Program-made: the position numbers and the translations under genes | Notes under the pieces: model-generated | What the model saw: the letters and a program-made list of their open reading frames with translations, nothing else | What the model was told of the DNA's origin: nothing | Databases searched by the model: none | Shown: positions 8,334 to 16,977 of the stretch, one piece after another | How positions within the stretch are numbered: the first letter of the stretch is position 1 | Layout of the letters: each line of letters begins with the position of its first letter | Origin: Ferrovibrio sp041906005 | Lineage (GTDB): Bacteria > Pseudomonadota > Alphaproteobacteria > Ferrovibrionales > Ferrovibrionaceae | Assembly (NCBI RefSeq): GCF_041906005.1 | Contig: NZ_JAYRJY010000002.1 | Span: 62,001 to 126,000 of the forward strand | Direction: 5' to 3' | Length of the DNA stretch: 64,000 nucleotides

Positions 8334-9329
8334 GGTGCGGCTGATGATGGCGGAGTAGAGCGACGAGTCAATATTTCCGCCGGATGCGACGGCAACCACC
8401 GTGCGGTTAGCGCACGGCACCTTGCCGTTCAGAACGCTGGCGAGCGCCGCGGCACCGCCGGGTTCAACCACCAGCTTGAAGTAATGGAATGCCGTGGCAA
8501 TCGCGGTCTCCACTTCGGCATCGGTGGCCGAAACGGCGCCATTCAGGTTGTCGCTCATGACGCCGAAGGTAATGTCACCGGGATGCGGGGCCATCAGGGC
8601 GTCGCAGAAGGTATTGCCTTTGCCGGCATGGCTGACGATCTTGCCGGCCTTGAGGGAAAGGTCGATGTCGTCGAACTGGTCAGGCTCGGCGCAATAGACT
8701 TCGGTGCCGGGCAGGCGATCCTTGATCGCCAGTGCGATGCCGGAAATCAGACCGCCGCCCGAGGCGGGCGCCAGCACGGCATCAGGAACGATATCGCGTT
8801 CGGCGCATTGCGCCGCGATTTCCAGGCCGATGGTGCCTTGGCCCGAGATAATGAATGGATCATTGAAGGGCGGCACGAGGGTCATGCCGCGCTCGTCACA
8901 ATAGCGGCGGCCGATGGCTTCGCGGTCTTCCTTGTAGCGGTCGTACAGCACCACTTCGGCGCCATAGGCGCGTGTATTCGCGATCTTGATCGCCGGCGCA
9001 TCGCTAGGCATGACGATCACCGCCGGTGTGCCGCACAGGCGCGCGGCCCAGGCTGCGGCCTGGGCGTGGTTGCCTGAAGAGAAAGCGACGATCCCACGCT
9101 TGCGCTCTTCGGCATCCAGCCGGCTGATCCGGTTATAGGCGCCACGGAACTTGAATGAGCCGGTCACCTGCAACGGCTCGGCCTTGATCAGAAGTCGCCC
9201 GCCCAGCCTTTCATTCAGGAAACGGTTCTCCAGCAAGGGAGTCTGTACAGCGATGCCGCGAAGACATTTCGCGGCGTTTTCGACATCCGCCACGGTGGGC
9301 AGGGGCGGCAGTTTGGCGGGGGCGTTCAT
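8322..9329 (-). CDS. PLP-dependent threonine/serine dehydratase
   Basis: 335 residues, fold type II PLP enzyme that deaminates threonine or serine to the 2-oxo acid. The PLP lysine is Lys60 in TGSFKFRGA; the phosphate-binding Gly loop is ASGGGL at 189-194; SSGNHAQ at 84-90 is the family substrate loop. There is no C-terminal ACT regulatory domain, so it is of the short catabolic type (also shared with serine racemases and hydroxyaspartate dehydratases) rather than the isoleucine-pathway IlvA. Start chosen at the ATG with GGAG eight bases upstream; a TTG 15 bases earlier overlaps that ribosome site. Confidence 0.88.
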   Translation of the reverse strand: MNAPAKLPPLPTVADVENAAKCLRGIAVQTPLLENRFLNERLGGRLLIKAEPLQVTGSFKFRGAYNRISRLDAEERKRGIVAFSSGNHAQAAAWAARLCGTPAVIVMPSDAPAIKIANTRAYGAEVVLYDRYKEDREAIGRRYCDERGMTLVPPFNDPFIISGQGTIGLEIAAQCAERDIVPDAVLAPASGGGLISGIALAIKDRLPGTEVYCAEPDQFDDIDLSLKAGKIVSHAGKGNTFCDALMAPHPGDITFGVMSDNLNGAVSATDAEVETAIATAFHYFKLVVEPGGAAALASVLNGKVPCANRTVVAVASGGNIDSSLYSAIISRTPPV

Positions 9330-9399
9330 GATAAATATCTCCAAACGGGCAGGACCGGTTTATAGCACGAGCCTGTGCAGGCTTCACAGTCCGGGCTCT

Positions 9400-10266
9400 C
9401 TATAACCCGGCCAGGTATGCATCGATGGCCGCGGCTGCTTCAGGTTCATCCAGTTGTGGCACATGGCCGACATCCGGTATGGTTATCGCGGTCATCCCGG
9501 CATGTTCCCGCTTCATGCGGATCAGGGTTTCGGCGGTCAGGATATCCGACAACGCGCCGCGCAGGGCCAGCACGGGCACATGATGCAGCCCACGAAACAA
9601 TGGCCAGAGATCGGGCAGTGGCTGCTTGGCTTGTTCCCGCAGGGCTATGGCGATGTTCAGGTCGTAATCCAGGCGCAGGCCGGCGTGCGTTCGATCTTCG
9701 GTGAAGGTGGCTCGCGCAATCCTCATCCAGGCATCATGGCCAAGTTTCGGATAGGCCGGCGCATAGGTTTTCTGTAGGATGGCCATGGCGGTTTCGTAAT
9801 CGGGCGCATGGATCGGATTGCCGATATAGCCCGCAATGCGCTGCCGGCCGGCTTCGCTGACATCCGGCCCGACATCGTTGAGGATCACACCGGCCAGTGC
9901 GGTCGGCATCGCGGCGGCCATTGCCATAGCCATGATGCCTCCCATCGAGGTGCCCAGAACAATTACCCGGTGCAGATGAGTGACGGCGAGCAGATGCTGC
10001 AGGTCGCTCAAGTACACAGACGGTTGATAATTGGCTGGGTTCGGATCGTAGGCTGAACGACCGCGGCCGCGGAAGTCGAAACAGATCACGCGCCGGCTGG
10101 CCGACTGTTGCAGGGCGAAGTCGTGAAAATCCTTTGCGTTGCGGGTCAGGCCCGGCAGGCAGAGCAGGGCGGCGCGTGCCGAATGGCGGTCGCCATAAAC
10201 ACGGTAATACAGGCGCAGATCATCCTGCGCATGGAAGTAATGCTCGGTGAATCCGTCAGAGGTCAT
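9400..10266 (-). CDS. alpha/beta fold hydrolase
   Basis: 288 residues. Alpha/beta hydrolase with oxyanion segment LPGLTRNAKDF (about residues 37-47), nucleophile elbow GTSMGG (Ser107), DFRGRGRS after strand 4, and terminal histidine in DVGHVPQLDEP. The substrate is unknown. The ATG at 10266 overlaps the TGA of the upstream HAD gene (ATGA), so the two are translationally coupled. The frame stays open for 255 bases upstream but that is inside the HAD gene. Confidence 0.9.
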   Translation of the reverse strand: MTSDGFTEHYFHAQDDLRLYYRVYGDRHSARAALLCLPGLTRNAKDFHDFALQQSASRRVICFDFRGRGRSAYDPNPANYQPSVYLSDLQHLLAVTHLHRVIVLGTSMGGIMAMAMAAAMPTALAGVILNDVGPDVSEAGRQRIAGYIGNPIHAPDYETAMAILQKTYAPAYPKLGHDAWMRIARATFTEDRTHAGLRLDYDLNIAIALREQAKQPLPDLWPLFRGLHHVPVLALRGALSDILTAETLIRMKREHAGMTAITIPDVGHVPQLDEPEAAAAIDAYLAGL

Positions 10267-10949
10267 GTAACCCCGAGAACGGCCGGCACATCGCTGAGGC
10301 TGGTTAGCATCACATCGGGCGGGTTGGGGAGGCGTTCGGCCGGCTGGTTCGCGCGGTTGATCCAGATGGCATAGAAGCCAGCGCGTTTGCCGGCGTGGAT
10401 GTCCCAGCCGTTGCTGCTGTGGAAGGCAATGGCGGAGGCCGGCAGATGCAAGCGGTCGGTCACCAGGCGGTAAATCCGTGGATCGGGTTTGTAGATGCCG
10501 ACCTCTTCCACCGAGATGCAATGATCGATCAGACCGGCAATCCCGGAAGAGGTGCAGGCCGCTTGCAGCATGGCGGGAGCGCCATTCGAGAGTATGCCGG
10601 TGATCAGGCCGGCCTGTTTCAGGCGGCGCAACATCTCCGGCACTTCGGGAAAGCAGGCCAGATTGTAATAGAGGTCGAGCAGGCGCTGGCGCAGATCTGG
10701 CCGGTTCAGCTTGCGCTCATCCAGGGCGAAATCGAGCGCATCGGCCGTCACCTGCCAGAAATCGGCATGGGCCCCGCCCATCAGGCTGCGCAGCCAGGAA
10801 TAATTCAGTTGTTTGGCGCGCCAGGTTTCGGCCAGCGGCTGCCACTCTGCACCGAGTTCGCCGGCCAGGGCGCGGGCTGCGGCATTCACATCGAACAGCG
10901 TGCCATAGGCATCGAAGAAACAGGCCTTGATCGTGCCGGGCGGGAGCAT
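10263..10949 (-). CDS. haloacid dehalogenase, type II (HAD superfamily)
   Basis: 228 residues. The HAD nucleophile is Asp13 in CFFDAYGTLFD; motif II SNGAP, motif III lysine in KPDPRIY, and the type II dehalogenase end SSNGWDIHAGKRAGF are all present, as is the active-site arginine segment YSWLRSLMGG. These match L-2-haloacid dehalogenases, which hydrolyse 2-haloalkanoates to 2-hydroxyacids. The start lies four bases after the transglycosylase stop, and the stop overlaps the hydrolase start, making a three-gene minus-strand run. Actual substrate is not proven by sequence. Confidence 0.9.
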   Translation of the reverse strand: MLPPGTIKACFFDAYGTLFDVNAAARALAGELGAEWQPLAETWRAKQLNYSWLRSLMGGAHADFWQVTADALDFALDERKLNRPDLRQRLLDLYYNLACFPEVPEMLRRLKQAGLITGILSNGAPAMLQAACTSSGIAGLIDHCISVEEVGIYKPDPRIYRLVTDRLHLPASAIAFHSSNGWDIHAGKRAGFYAIWINRANQPAERLPNPPDVMLTSLSDVPAVLGVT

Positions 10950-10953
10950 GGTT

Positions 10954-13131
10954 TCAACAGCCGTCGCCGCTGCAGGCCTGTCGCGGCATACCGCGCATGT
11001 CGACATACATGCGCTCCAGATTCGCCGGCTTGTTGCCCAGCAGGGCGCGATAGATCTGAACGCCTTCCAGCACCCGCTGCACATAGTTGCGGGTCTCCGA
11101 AAACGGGATCAGCTCGATCCAGTCGATCACATCCACGTGGGGCAGGCGCGGATCTCCCCAGTCACGGATCCAGCGGCGCACCCGGCCCTCGCCGGCATTG
11201 TATGCCGCCAGCGCCAATACGTAATTGTTGTTCCAGTTCTGCAACAGGCCGTTCAGATAATGCGCACCGAGCCTGACGTTGTAGCTGGCATCATTGGTCA
11301 GGCTGGCGGGCTGGTACCCCGCTTTGATCTCTTTCGCCACACCCTGGGCCGTGGACGGCATCAACTGCATCAGGCCACGCGCTCCGGCCGGCGAAATTGC
11401 GAACTGGTTGAATTCGCTTTCCTGTCGCGAAAGCGCCAGCACCAGGGCGGTTTCCGGTTCGTGCACATGCAGCATCGGCTCCACGAGAGGGAAACTTTCC
11501 CGCACCAGAATGACATTCTGCCGCGCCGAGCGCTTGGTGGCCGTCACGGCAAGATCGACGCGACGGAGATTGCGTGCCAGTTGTGCCACCAGTTTGTGTT
11601 CCTCGGGCGTATTGGCCGTATGCACGAGGCGCAGAATGAAGGGCCGCAGACGATCCTCCTGATCCAGTTCGACCAGGATGCGCGCCGCTCGCACCACTTC
11701 GCGGCGTTCGAAATGCCGGGTGGCTTCGCTGCTGGGCTGGGTTGCCTCCGGAAGGTCCAGTGGTGCATTCGGATCGAGGGCATGGGCGGCAAGCTGGCCA
11801 TAGAAGGTGGTGCTGTGCTGGGCGGCTTCGGCATAGGCGCGCCGCGCCTGGTCGGCATCGCCCAGCGCCTCATGCGTGCGGCCCAGCCAGTAGCCGGCGC
11901 GCGACAGGCTGACCGGATAGCGCACGCTGTCCTGCAGTTTGGCGAAATGCTTGAGCGCCGATTGCGGTTCCTGCAGCAGGCGGAGGGCGATCCAGCCGGC
12001 GAGCCATTCGGCTTCGGCCAGGGCGCTGCCGCCTTTCAGGCCGTGGCCGGCGGCCAGGCGATAGGCTTCCGAGATACGGCCCTCGGTCATCGCCTTGCGG
12101 GCGCGGAGATGGCGTTCGACCCACCATTTCTCGGCCCGGCCAAGATCGTCGGGCGCGTTGTACAGCAGGGCCTCCACGCCATCGTCCATGCCGCGCTTGC
12201 GCTGCCAGCGCAGGCGGTCATAGGCCAGCCCGCCATCCTCGCGCAGATGCGCGGGCAAGCCGGCCTCCAGCTTCTCGGCACCGGCGACGTTATTGGCCAG
12301 CGCGATGCGGGTTTCCGCCAGCCGGCGCGTGTCGGCATCCAGTCGCGGCAACATGCGCCGTGCCGCCTCGATATTGCCGTCCCACAGCAGCCGGTCGGTG
12401 CGGGCGGCATTGTCGGCATCGGAGAAGCGCGGGCCGAACTCGGCCCATAGGGTCTTTTCGTCGCGCAGGGCCAGATTGCCGTCCATCCAGGCCCGGCGCA
12501 TCACCGGGAAGGCTTCGGCCTCGCGGCCCAGCCGCAGCAAGGCCTCGCCCAGCCGCAGCAGACCGAGGCCGGTCTCCGGCGGGTGGGCATCGAACCAGGC
12601 AATGATGCGGCCGTCGCCGGTGGCGCCGTTCATGGCTTCCTCCGCACGGCGCAGCAATGCCTCGCGGGCGGGCCAGTCCGGCTTGCTGTCGATGAAATTG
12701 GCGATTTCCTCGAAAGACGCGCCGCTATTGGTTTTCTGCAACCACAGCCAGCGCACCAGTTGCGGGATCAGTGGATCGCGGGCGGCGGCGGCAATGCGCC
12801 GCGCGGCATCGAAACGGCCGGCCTCGGCCTCCTGCATGGCCTTCCGGCCGATCTCGCGGTCGGTGGCGTTTAGCAGGGCCTGCTGTGCCGGCAGTTGGGT
12901 CTGCTCTGGCCTGGCAGGCGGCGTGCCGCGGCGGGGTTTGCTGGCTGGCAGCGGGGCTGTGGCCGATGCCGAGGCCAGCTCGACGGAGGGCTTGGTTTCA
13001 GGCGTGGGCTGGCGGGCGGTTGCCGGAACGGCCCAGGGGGTGATCCAGCCGAATACAAGCCCACCCAGCAGGGCCAGGCCGAACGGCCGGCGCCAGCGGC
13101 GGGAGGGACAATCGATACAATGCTGCGGCAC
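10954..13131 (-). CDS. slt: soluble lytic murein transglycosylase
   Basis: About 725 residues. Cleaves the MurNAc-GlcNAc bond in peptidoglycan with 1,6-anhydro product, in the periplasm. The N terminus has arginines followed by the hydrophobic stretch FGLALLGGLVFGWITPW (export signal). A long alpha-superhelical domain fills residues 85-540. The C-terminal SLT domain has catalytic Glu571 (LSRQESEF), GLMQLMP and AYNAGEGRV. No ATG fits; I chose the GTG at 13131, with GAAAG seven bases upstream. The open frame continues antisense into dapA and smpB, which is a shadow. Divergent from dapA, a common alphaproteobacterial arrangement. Confidence 0.92.
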   Translation of the reverse strand: MPQHCIDCPSRRWRRPFGLALLGGLVFGWITPWAVPATARQPTPETKPSVELASASATAPLPASKPRRGTPPARPEQTQLPAQQALLNATDREIGRKAMQEAEAGRFDAARRIAAAARDPLIPQLVRWLWLQKTNSGASFEEIANFIDSKPDWPAREALLRRAEEAMNGATGDGRIIAWFDAHPPETGLGLLRLGEALLRLGREAEAFPVMRRAWMDGNLALRDEKTLWAEFGPRFSDADNAARTDRLLWDGNIEAARRMLPRLDADTRRLAETRIALANNVAGAEKLEAGLPAHLREDGGLAYDRLRWQRKRGMDDGVEALLYNAPDDLGRAEKWWVERHLRARKAMTEGRISEAYRLAAGHGLKGGSALAEAEWLAGWIALRLLQEPQSALKHFAKLQDSVRYPVSLSRAGYWLGRTHEALGDADQARRAYAEAAQHSTTFYGQLAAHALDPNAPLDLPEATQPSSEATRHFERREVVRAARILVELDQEDRLRPFILRLVHTANTPEEHKLVAQLARNLRRVDLAVTATKRSARQNVILVRESFPLVEPMLHVHEPETALVLALSRQESEFNQFAISPAGARGLMQLMPSTAQGVAKEIKAGYQPASLTNDASYNVRLGAHYLNGLLQNWNNNYVLALAAYNAGEGRVRRWIRDWGDPRLPHVDVIDWIELIPFSETRNYVQRVLEGVQIYRALLGNKPANLERMYVDMRGMPRQACSGDGC

Positions 13132-13272
13132 GGCGAATCTTTCGGAAATCCAAAGACATGATAACAGGCTGCGGGCCCCGGCAAAAGCGCGGCTTGCCCT
13201 TGATGGAGCCTGCCGGCGCGGGTAAGGTCGCAGCTTATCCGTTTCGTAACGTGCAAAGGTAAAGGAACCACC

Positions 13273-14193
13273 ATGTTCAAGGGCTCGTTCGTCGCACTGA
13301 TCACCCCGTTCCGTAAGGGGAAGGTGGACGAGAAAGCGTTCGGCGATTTCGTCGAATGGCAGATTGCCCAGGGCACGCATGGCCTGGTGCCGGTCGGCAC
13401 CACCGGCGAGTCGCCCACGCTGAGCCATGACGAGCACAAGCGCGTGGTGGAGATCTGCATCGAAGCCGCCCATGGCCGTGTGCCCGTGATGGCCGGCACT
13501 GGCTCGAACTCGACCGATGAGGCGATCGAGTTGACCAAACATGCGCAGGAAGCCGGCGCCGATGCTGCCTTGGTCGTGACGCCATATTACAACAAGCCGA
13601 CCCAGGCCGGCCTGTATGCCCATTACAAGGCGATCCACGACGCGACGAAGATTCCGATCTTCATCTACAACATCCCGCCGCGTTGCGTGATCGACATGTC
13701 GGTCGAGACCATGGCTGCCTTGTCCAAGCTGCCGCGCATCAAGGGTGTGAAGGATGCCACCGGCGACCTGGTCCGGCCGCTGAAGCAGCGCATCGCCTCG
13801 GGCCCGAAATTCTGCCAGCTTGATGGCGACGATGCCTCGGCGCTGGCCTTCAACGCCCATGGCGGCACCGGCTGCATTTCGGTGACCGGCAATATCGCGC
13901 CGAAGCTGGTGTCGCAGATGCAGGAAGCCAGCCTGGCCGGTGACCATGCCAAGGCCCTGGCGATCCAGGAAAAGCTGATGCCGTTGCACAATGCCCTGTT
14001 CGCCGAAACCAGCCCGGGCCCGGTGAAATACGCTGCCGAGCTGCTGGGCATCTGCACGGCTGAACTGCGCCTGCCGATGGTGCCGCCCAGCAAGGCGACC
14101 ACCGACCGGGTGAAGGCGCTGGTCAAACAGCTCGGCCTCACCGGCCCGAAGCAGAAGTCGGGCAAGTCTGCCGCGAAGAAAAAGAAGAAGTAA
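13273..14193 (+). CDS. dapA: 4-hydroxy-tetrahydrodipicolinate synthase
   Basis: 306 residues. Condenses pyruvate with aspartate semialdehyde in lysine and diaminopimelate synthesis. The Schiff-base lysine is Lys160 in GVKDATGD; Thr43-Thr44 in GTTGE and Tyr132 in YNIPPR complete the proton relay. After the usual end near residue 292 there is a lysine-rich tail (SGKSAAKKKKK) not needed for the barrel. AAAGG lies about seven bases before the ATG. smpB starts six bases after the stop. Confidence 0.96.
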   Translation: MFKGSFVALITPFRKGKVDEKAFGDFVEWQIAQGTHGLVPVGTTGESPTLSHDEHKRVVEICIEAAHGRVPVMAGTGSNSTDEAIELTKHAQEAGADAALVVTPYYNKPTQAGLYAHYKAIHDATKIPIFIYNIPPRCVIDMSVETMAALSKLPRIKGVKDATGDLVRPLKQRIASGPKFCQLDGDDASALAFNAHGGTGCISVTGNIAPKLVSQMQEASLAGDHAKALAIQEKLMPLHNALFAETSPGPVKYAAELLGICTAELRLPMVPPSKATTDRVKALVKQLGLTGPKQKSGKSAAKKKKK

Positions 14194-14199
14194 GTTTTC

Positions 14200-14667
14200 A
14201 TGGCCCAGCAACCGCGCACGGTGGCCGATAACCGCCGTGCGCGTTTTGATTATCATCTGGACGAAACCTTCGATGCCGGCATCGTGCTGGTCGGCTCCGA
14301 GGTGAAAGGTCTGCGCGGCGGCCGCGCCAGCATCCAGGATGCCTATGCCGCCGAGCAGGGCGGCGAGATCTGGCTGGTGAACTCGCATATCCCGGAATAT
14401 GCCGGCGCCAACCGCTTCAACCATGAGCCGCGCCGGCCGCGCAAACTGCTGCTCAAGCAGAAGGAAATCGACAAGCTGATCGGCGCGTTAAAGCGCGGCG
14501 GCGTGACTTTGGTTCCTCTGAGCATATATTTCAACGAGCGCGGTCGGGCCAAGGTCAAGATCGCGCTGGCCCGCGGCAAGAAGCTGCACGACAAGCGCGA
14601 GACCGAGAAAACCCGCGACTGGAACCGCGAGAAACAGCGGCTGATGCGCAGCAAGGGCCGGGAATGA
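14200..14667 (+). CDS. smpB: SsrA-binding protein
   Basis: 155 residues. SmpB delivers tmRNA to stalled ribosomes for trans-translation. Recognised by the OB-fold segments DAGIVLVGSEVKGLRGGRASI, HIPEYAGANRFNHEPRRPRKLLL, and the basic C-terminal tail (KKLHDKRETEKTRDWNREK) that enters the mRNA channel. Six bases after dapA, so co-transcribed with it. The tmRNA gene itself is not in this window. Confidence 0.97.
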   Translation: MAQQPRTVADNRRARFDYHLDETFDAGIVLVGSEVKGLRGGRASIQDAYAAEQGGEIWLVNSHIPEYAGANRFNHEPRRPRKLLLKQKEIDKLIGALKRGGVTLVPLSIYFNERGRAKVKIALARGKKLHDKRETEKTRDWNREKQRLMRSKGRE

Positions 14668-14692
14668 TCGCGTAACCCTTCGGGAGGTGGCG

Positions 14693-15364
14693 ATGAGCGA
14701 TGACTACAAGCCGGGCCTGATCGGCCAGATCAAGGACAAGCTGATCGCCTCGAAGCAGCAATGGGCGAAAGACGGCAGGCTGCTGACCGGAGAAACCTCC
14801 GCGTCGAACCAGCGTCGCCTGCCGCCGGGACAGCGCCTGGTGCGCGACTGGCCGGTGCTCGATCTCGGCGTGCAGCCCAATATCCTGCTCGACCGCTGGC
14901 AACTCAGCGTCGGCGGACTGGTGCAGAACCCGGTCAGGCTGACCTGGAACGACTTCCTCGATCTGCCGCAGACCGACACCGTATCCGATATCCACTGCGT
15001 CACCGCCTGGTCGCGGTATGACAACCGGTGGACCGGCGTTCTGGCCAGCGATTTCCTCAAACTGGTGAAGCCGCATGCCGATGCGCACCATATCGTTTTC
15101 CAGTCCTACGACGGCTATGCCACCAACGTGACGCTGGAAATGTTTGCTGCTTCCGATGTGCTGCTGGCCCATTCCTGGGAAGGATCGCCGCTGACCCGCG
15201 AGCATGGCGGACCGGTGCGTATCGTTATGCCGAAATTCTATTTCTGGAAGTCGGCGAAATGGATCAAGCATATCGCCTTCCTCGACCGCGACGCACCCGG
15301 CTATTGGGAAGTGCGCGGATATCACAATACCGGCGATCCCTGGAAGGAAGAGCGCTACGGTTGA
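14693..15364 (+). CDS. sulfite oxidase-like molybdopterin oxidoreductase
   Basis: 223 residues. A compact sulfite-oxidase-fold protein: the molybdenum-coordinating Cys102 sits in SDIHCVTAWSRYD, followed by VFQSYDGYATNV and HGGPVRIVMPKFYFWKSAKW, all typical of the family. There is no signal peptide, haem domain or dimerisation domain, so it is a cytoplasmic short form. GGGAGG lies five bases before the ATG at 14693; a GTG at 14687 is within the ribosome site. Substrate unknown. Convergent with the M81 peptidase gene. Confidence 0.88.
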   Translation: MSDDYKPGLIGQIKDKLIASKQQWAKDGRLLTGETSASNQRRLPPGQRLVRDWPVLDLGVQPNILLDRWQLSVGGLVQNPVRLTWNDFLDLPQTDTVSDIHCVTAWSRYDNRWTGVLASDFLKLVKPHADAHHIVFQSYDGYATNVTLEMFAASDVLLAHSWEGSPLTREHGGPVRIVMPKFYFWKSAKWIKHIAFLDRDAPGYWEVRGYHNTGDPWKEERYG

Positions 15365-15371
15365 TCCCGGC

Positions 15372-16925
15372 TCAAGCCGGTGACCATTCCATATCCGGAT
15401 CCAGCGGATAGATCGGCCGTGGCACCTGCCGCCATGGCACATTTTGTAAAACCGGGGTGGTCAGCCCGGGTACGTCCACCTCGATGATGCGGTCGTCAGG
15501 GAAGAATTCGTCGAAGGCGGCACGGAAATGGCCGCGCGACTTCACCACCAGGCAGCGCAGCTTTGCGATATCGATCCCGAAAGTCTCGAAATACATCGGA
15601 TCCAGCGCCTGATGCCGGATTGTGGTCACCACCACCTGGATGCCACCAACCGCGACCACGGCTGATCGGCCGATATTCAGCGTGCGACCTGCCGCCATGC
15701 CGCGGCGGCCGACAAAAATGCCATCGCTGAGCGCGACGACTTTGCCTGGGGCCGTGAAGGCTTCGGAGAAAGTGGTCGTCTCGCTGCGGTTGAAGCGTGC
15801 CTCGAATTCTGCGCCCAGACCCAGTCGATGCGCTTCGGCAGCCAGTTCCGGATCGTAGACCGGACCGATGGCGCAGCCGGTGACGCCGGCCTTGTGGAAC
15901 GCGGCGAGAATGTAGGACGTATTGCCGCGACCGCCTCCGCCGGGATTATCCGCCACATCGGCAAACAAGAGGGCTGGCCGGCCAGCCTCTCGACCGCAGG
16001 CCAGCGCCATTGCCGTGGCATCCTGCAGCGGGGTGAGGCGGGTGATGAAGCGCTGCCGCTGCGACCAGGCATAAGCCGCGACGTCTCGTGCCACGGCTTT
16101 CGCCCGGGCAGGATCGGTCGCAGTGGCGATCACAGACATGCCATTCTTCGGCGTGTCGCCCAAAGTGAAGCCCGAAGATACCGAAACATCGATCACACCG
16201 TCTTTGACCTGCGATTGGCCATAGGCAATCACATCGGCATAGGGGCCCGATTTGGTGTTCTGGCTGGTCGAGGGCGGGATAAACGGCAGCTTGACGAAGG
16301 TGGAATGGGGCTTCATGCCGGCCAGGATAGCGCGCAGATGGCGGGCGCAATCCGCGCCGCGATCCGGCATGTCGGTATGCGGGTTGCAACGATACGCGAC
16401 CAGTATGTCGGCAGCATCCACCATGGCTTGGCTGACATTGGCATGCAGGTCCAGGGTGGCGACGATGGGCACATCGGGCCCAACAATCTCGCGCACCGCG
16501 CGAAAGACGGTGCCGTCAGGGTCGATATCGCCTGTTGCGGTTGCAGCGCCATGCTGCGAGAGGAAAACCCCGTCCAGTGGGCCGGCGTTGCGCAGGTGCA
16601 GGCGCAGGCGTTCGATCACCCATTCGAAAAACGGCTGATCAACCGGACCGGAAGCGCCTACAGCAGCCATGATCAACGGCAGGCATTCCCATGGGCCGCT
16701 GGCGTTCATGGCAGCCGTGAACCCGGTTAGCGTCGTTGGACTGCGTGGGTTGGCGCCGGCCAGGTCGGCAAGCAAGGCATCGCCCTCCAGCAGTACGTTG
16801 GCGATGAATTCCTCGCGGGTCGAAATCGGCGCATGGCCGTTGCTTTCCAGCATGAAGCCACCGACCGCGATACGCGGTGCTTTTTGGGACGTATTACCGG
16901 ACGTTATGGTTTCAGACCGCATCAT
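15372..16925 (-). CDS. M81 family metallopeptidase (MlrC-like), copy 1
   Basis: 517 residues. M81 peptidases (MlrC of microcystin degraders) hydrolyse linear peptides with a bound metal pair. Recognisable blocks: GVFLSQHGAA, ATLDLHANVS, VAYRCNPHTDM, LFADVADNPGGGGRGNT, and VDVPGLTTPV near the end. No signal peptide is visible, so it is probably cytoplasmic. It is divergent from a peptide-type solute-binding protein 52 bases away, which suggests a shared promoter region and a role after peptide uptake. A second, diverged copy is at 31991-33508. Confidence 0.9.
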   Translation of the reverse strand: MMRSETITSGNTSQKAPRIAVGGFMLESNGHAPISTREEFIANVLLEGDALLADLAGANPRSPTTLTGFTAAMNASGPWECLPLIMAAVGASGPVDQPFFEWVIERLRLHLRNAGPLDGVFLSQHGAATATGDIDPDGTVFRAVREIVGPDVPIVATLDLHANVSQAMVDAADILVAYRCNPHTDMPDRGADCARHLRAILAGMKPHSTFVKLPFIPPSTSQNTKSGPYADVIAYGQSQVKDGVIDVSVSSGFTLGDTPKNGMSVIATATDPARAKAVARDVAAYAWSQRQRFITRLTPLQDATAMALACGREAGRPALLFADVADNPGGGGRGNTSYILAAFHKAGVTGCAIGPVYDPELAAEAHRLGLGAEFEARFNRSETTTFSEAFTAPGKVVALSDGIFVGRRGMAAGRTLNIGRSAVVAVGGIQVVVTTIRHQALDPMYFETFGIDIAKLRCLVVKSRGHFRAAFDEFFPDDRIIEVDVPGLTTPVLQNVPWRQVPRPIYPLDPDMEWSPA

Positions 16926-16977
16926 GTGTTGACACCCGACTCCTTGCGACGCCCAATAATGGCGGGGACAGACTCAT

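Noticed and set aside
9370..9383. AGCCTG-TG-CAGGCT hairpin downstream of the hydrolase gene
   Set aside because: Six pairs with a two-base loop and no T run; too weak to call a terminator.
13132..14424. N-terminal extension of the transglycosylase frame through dapA and smpB
   Set aside because: Lies opposite two conserved genes and lacks domains; the signal-peptide-like start at 13131 is sufficient.
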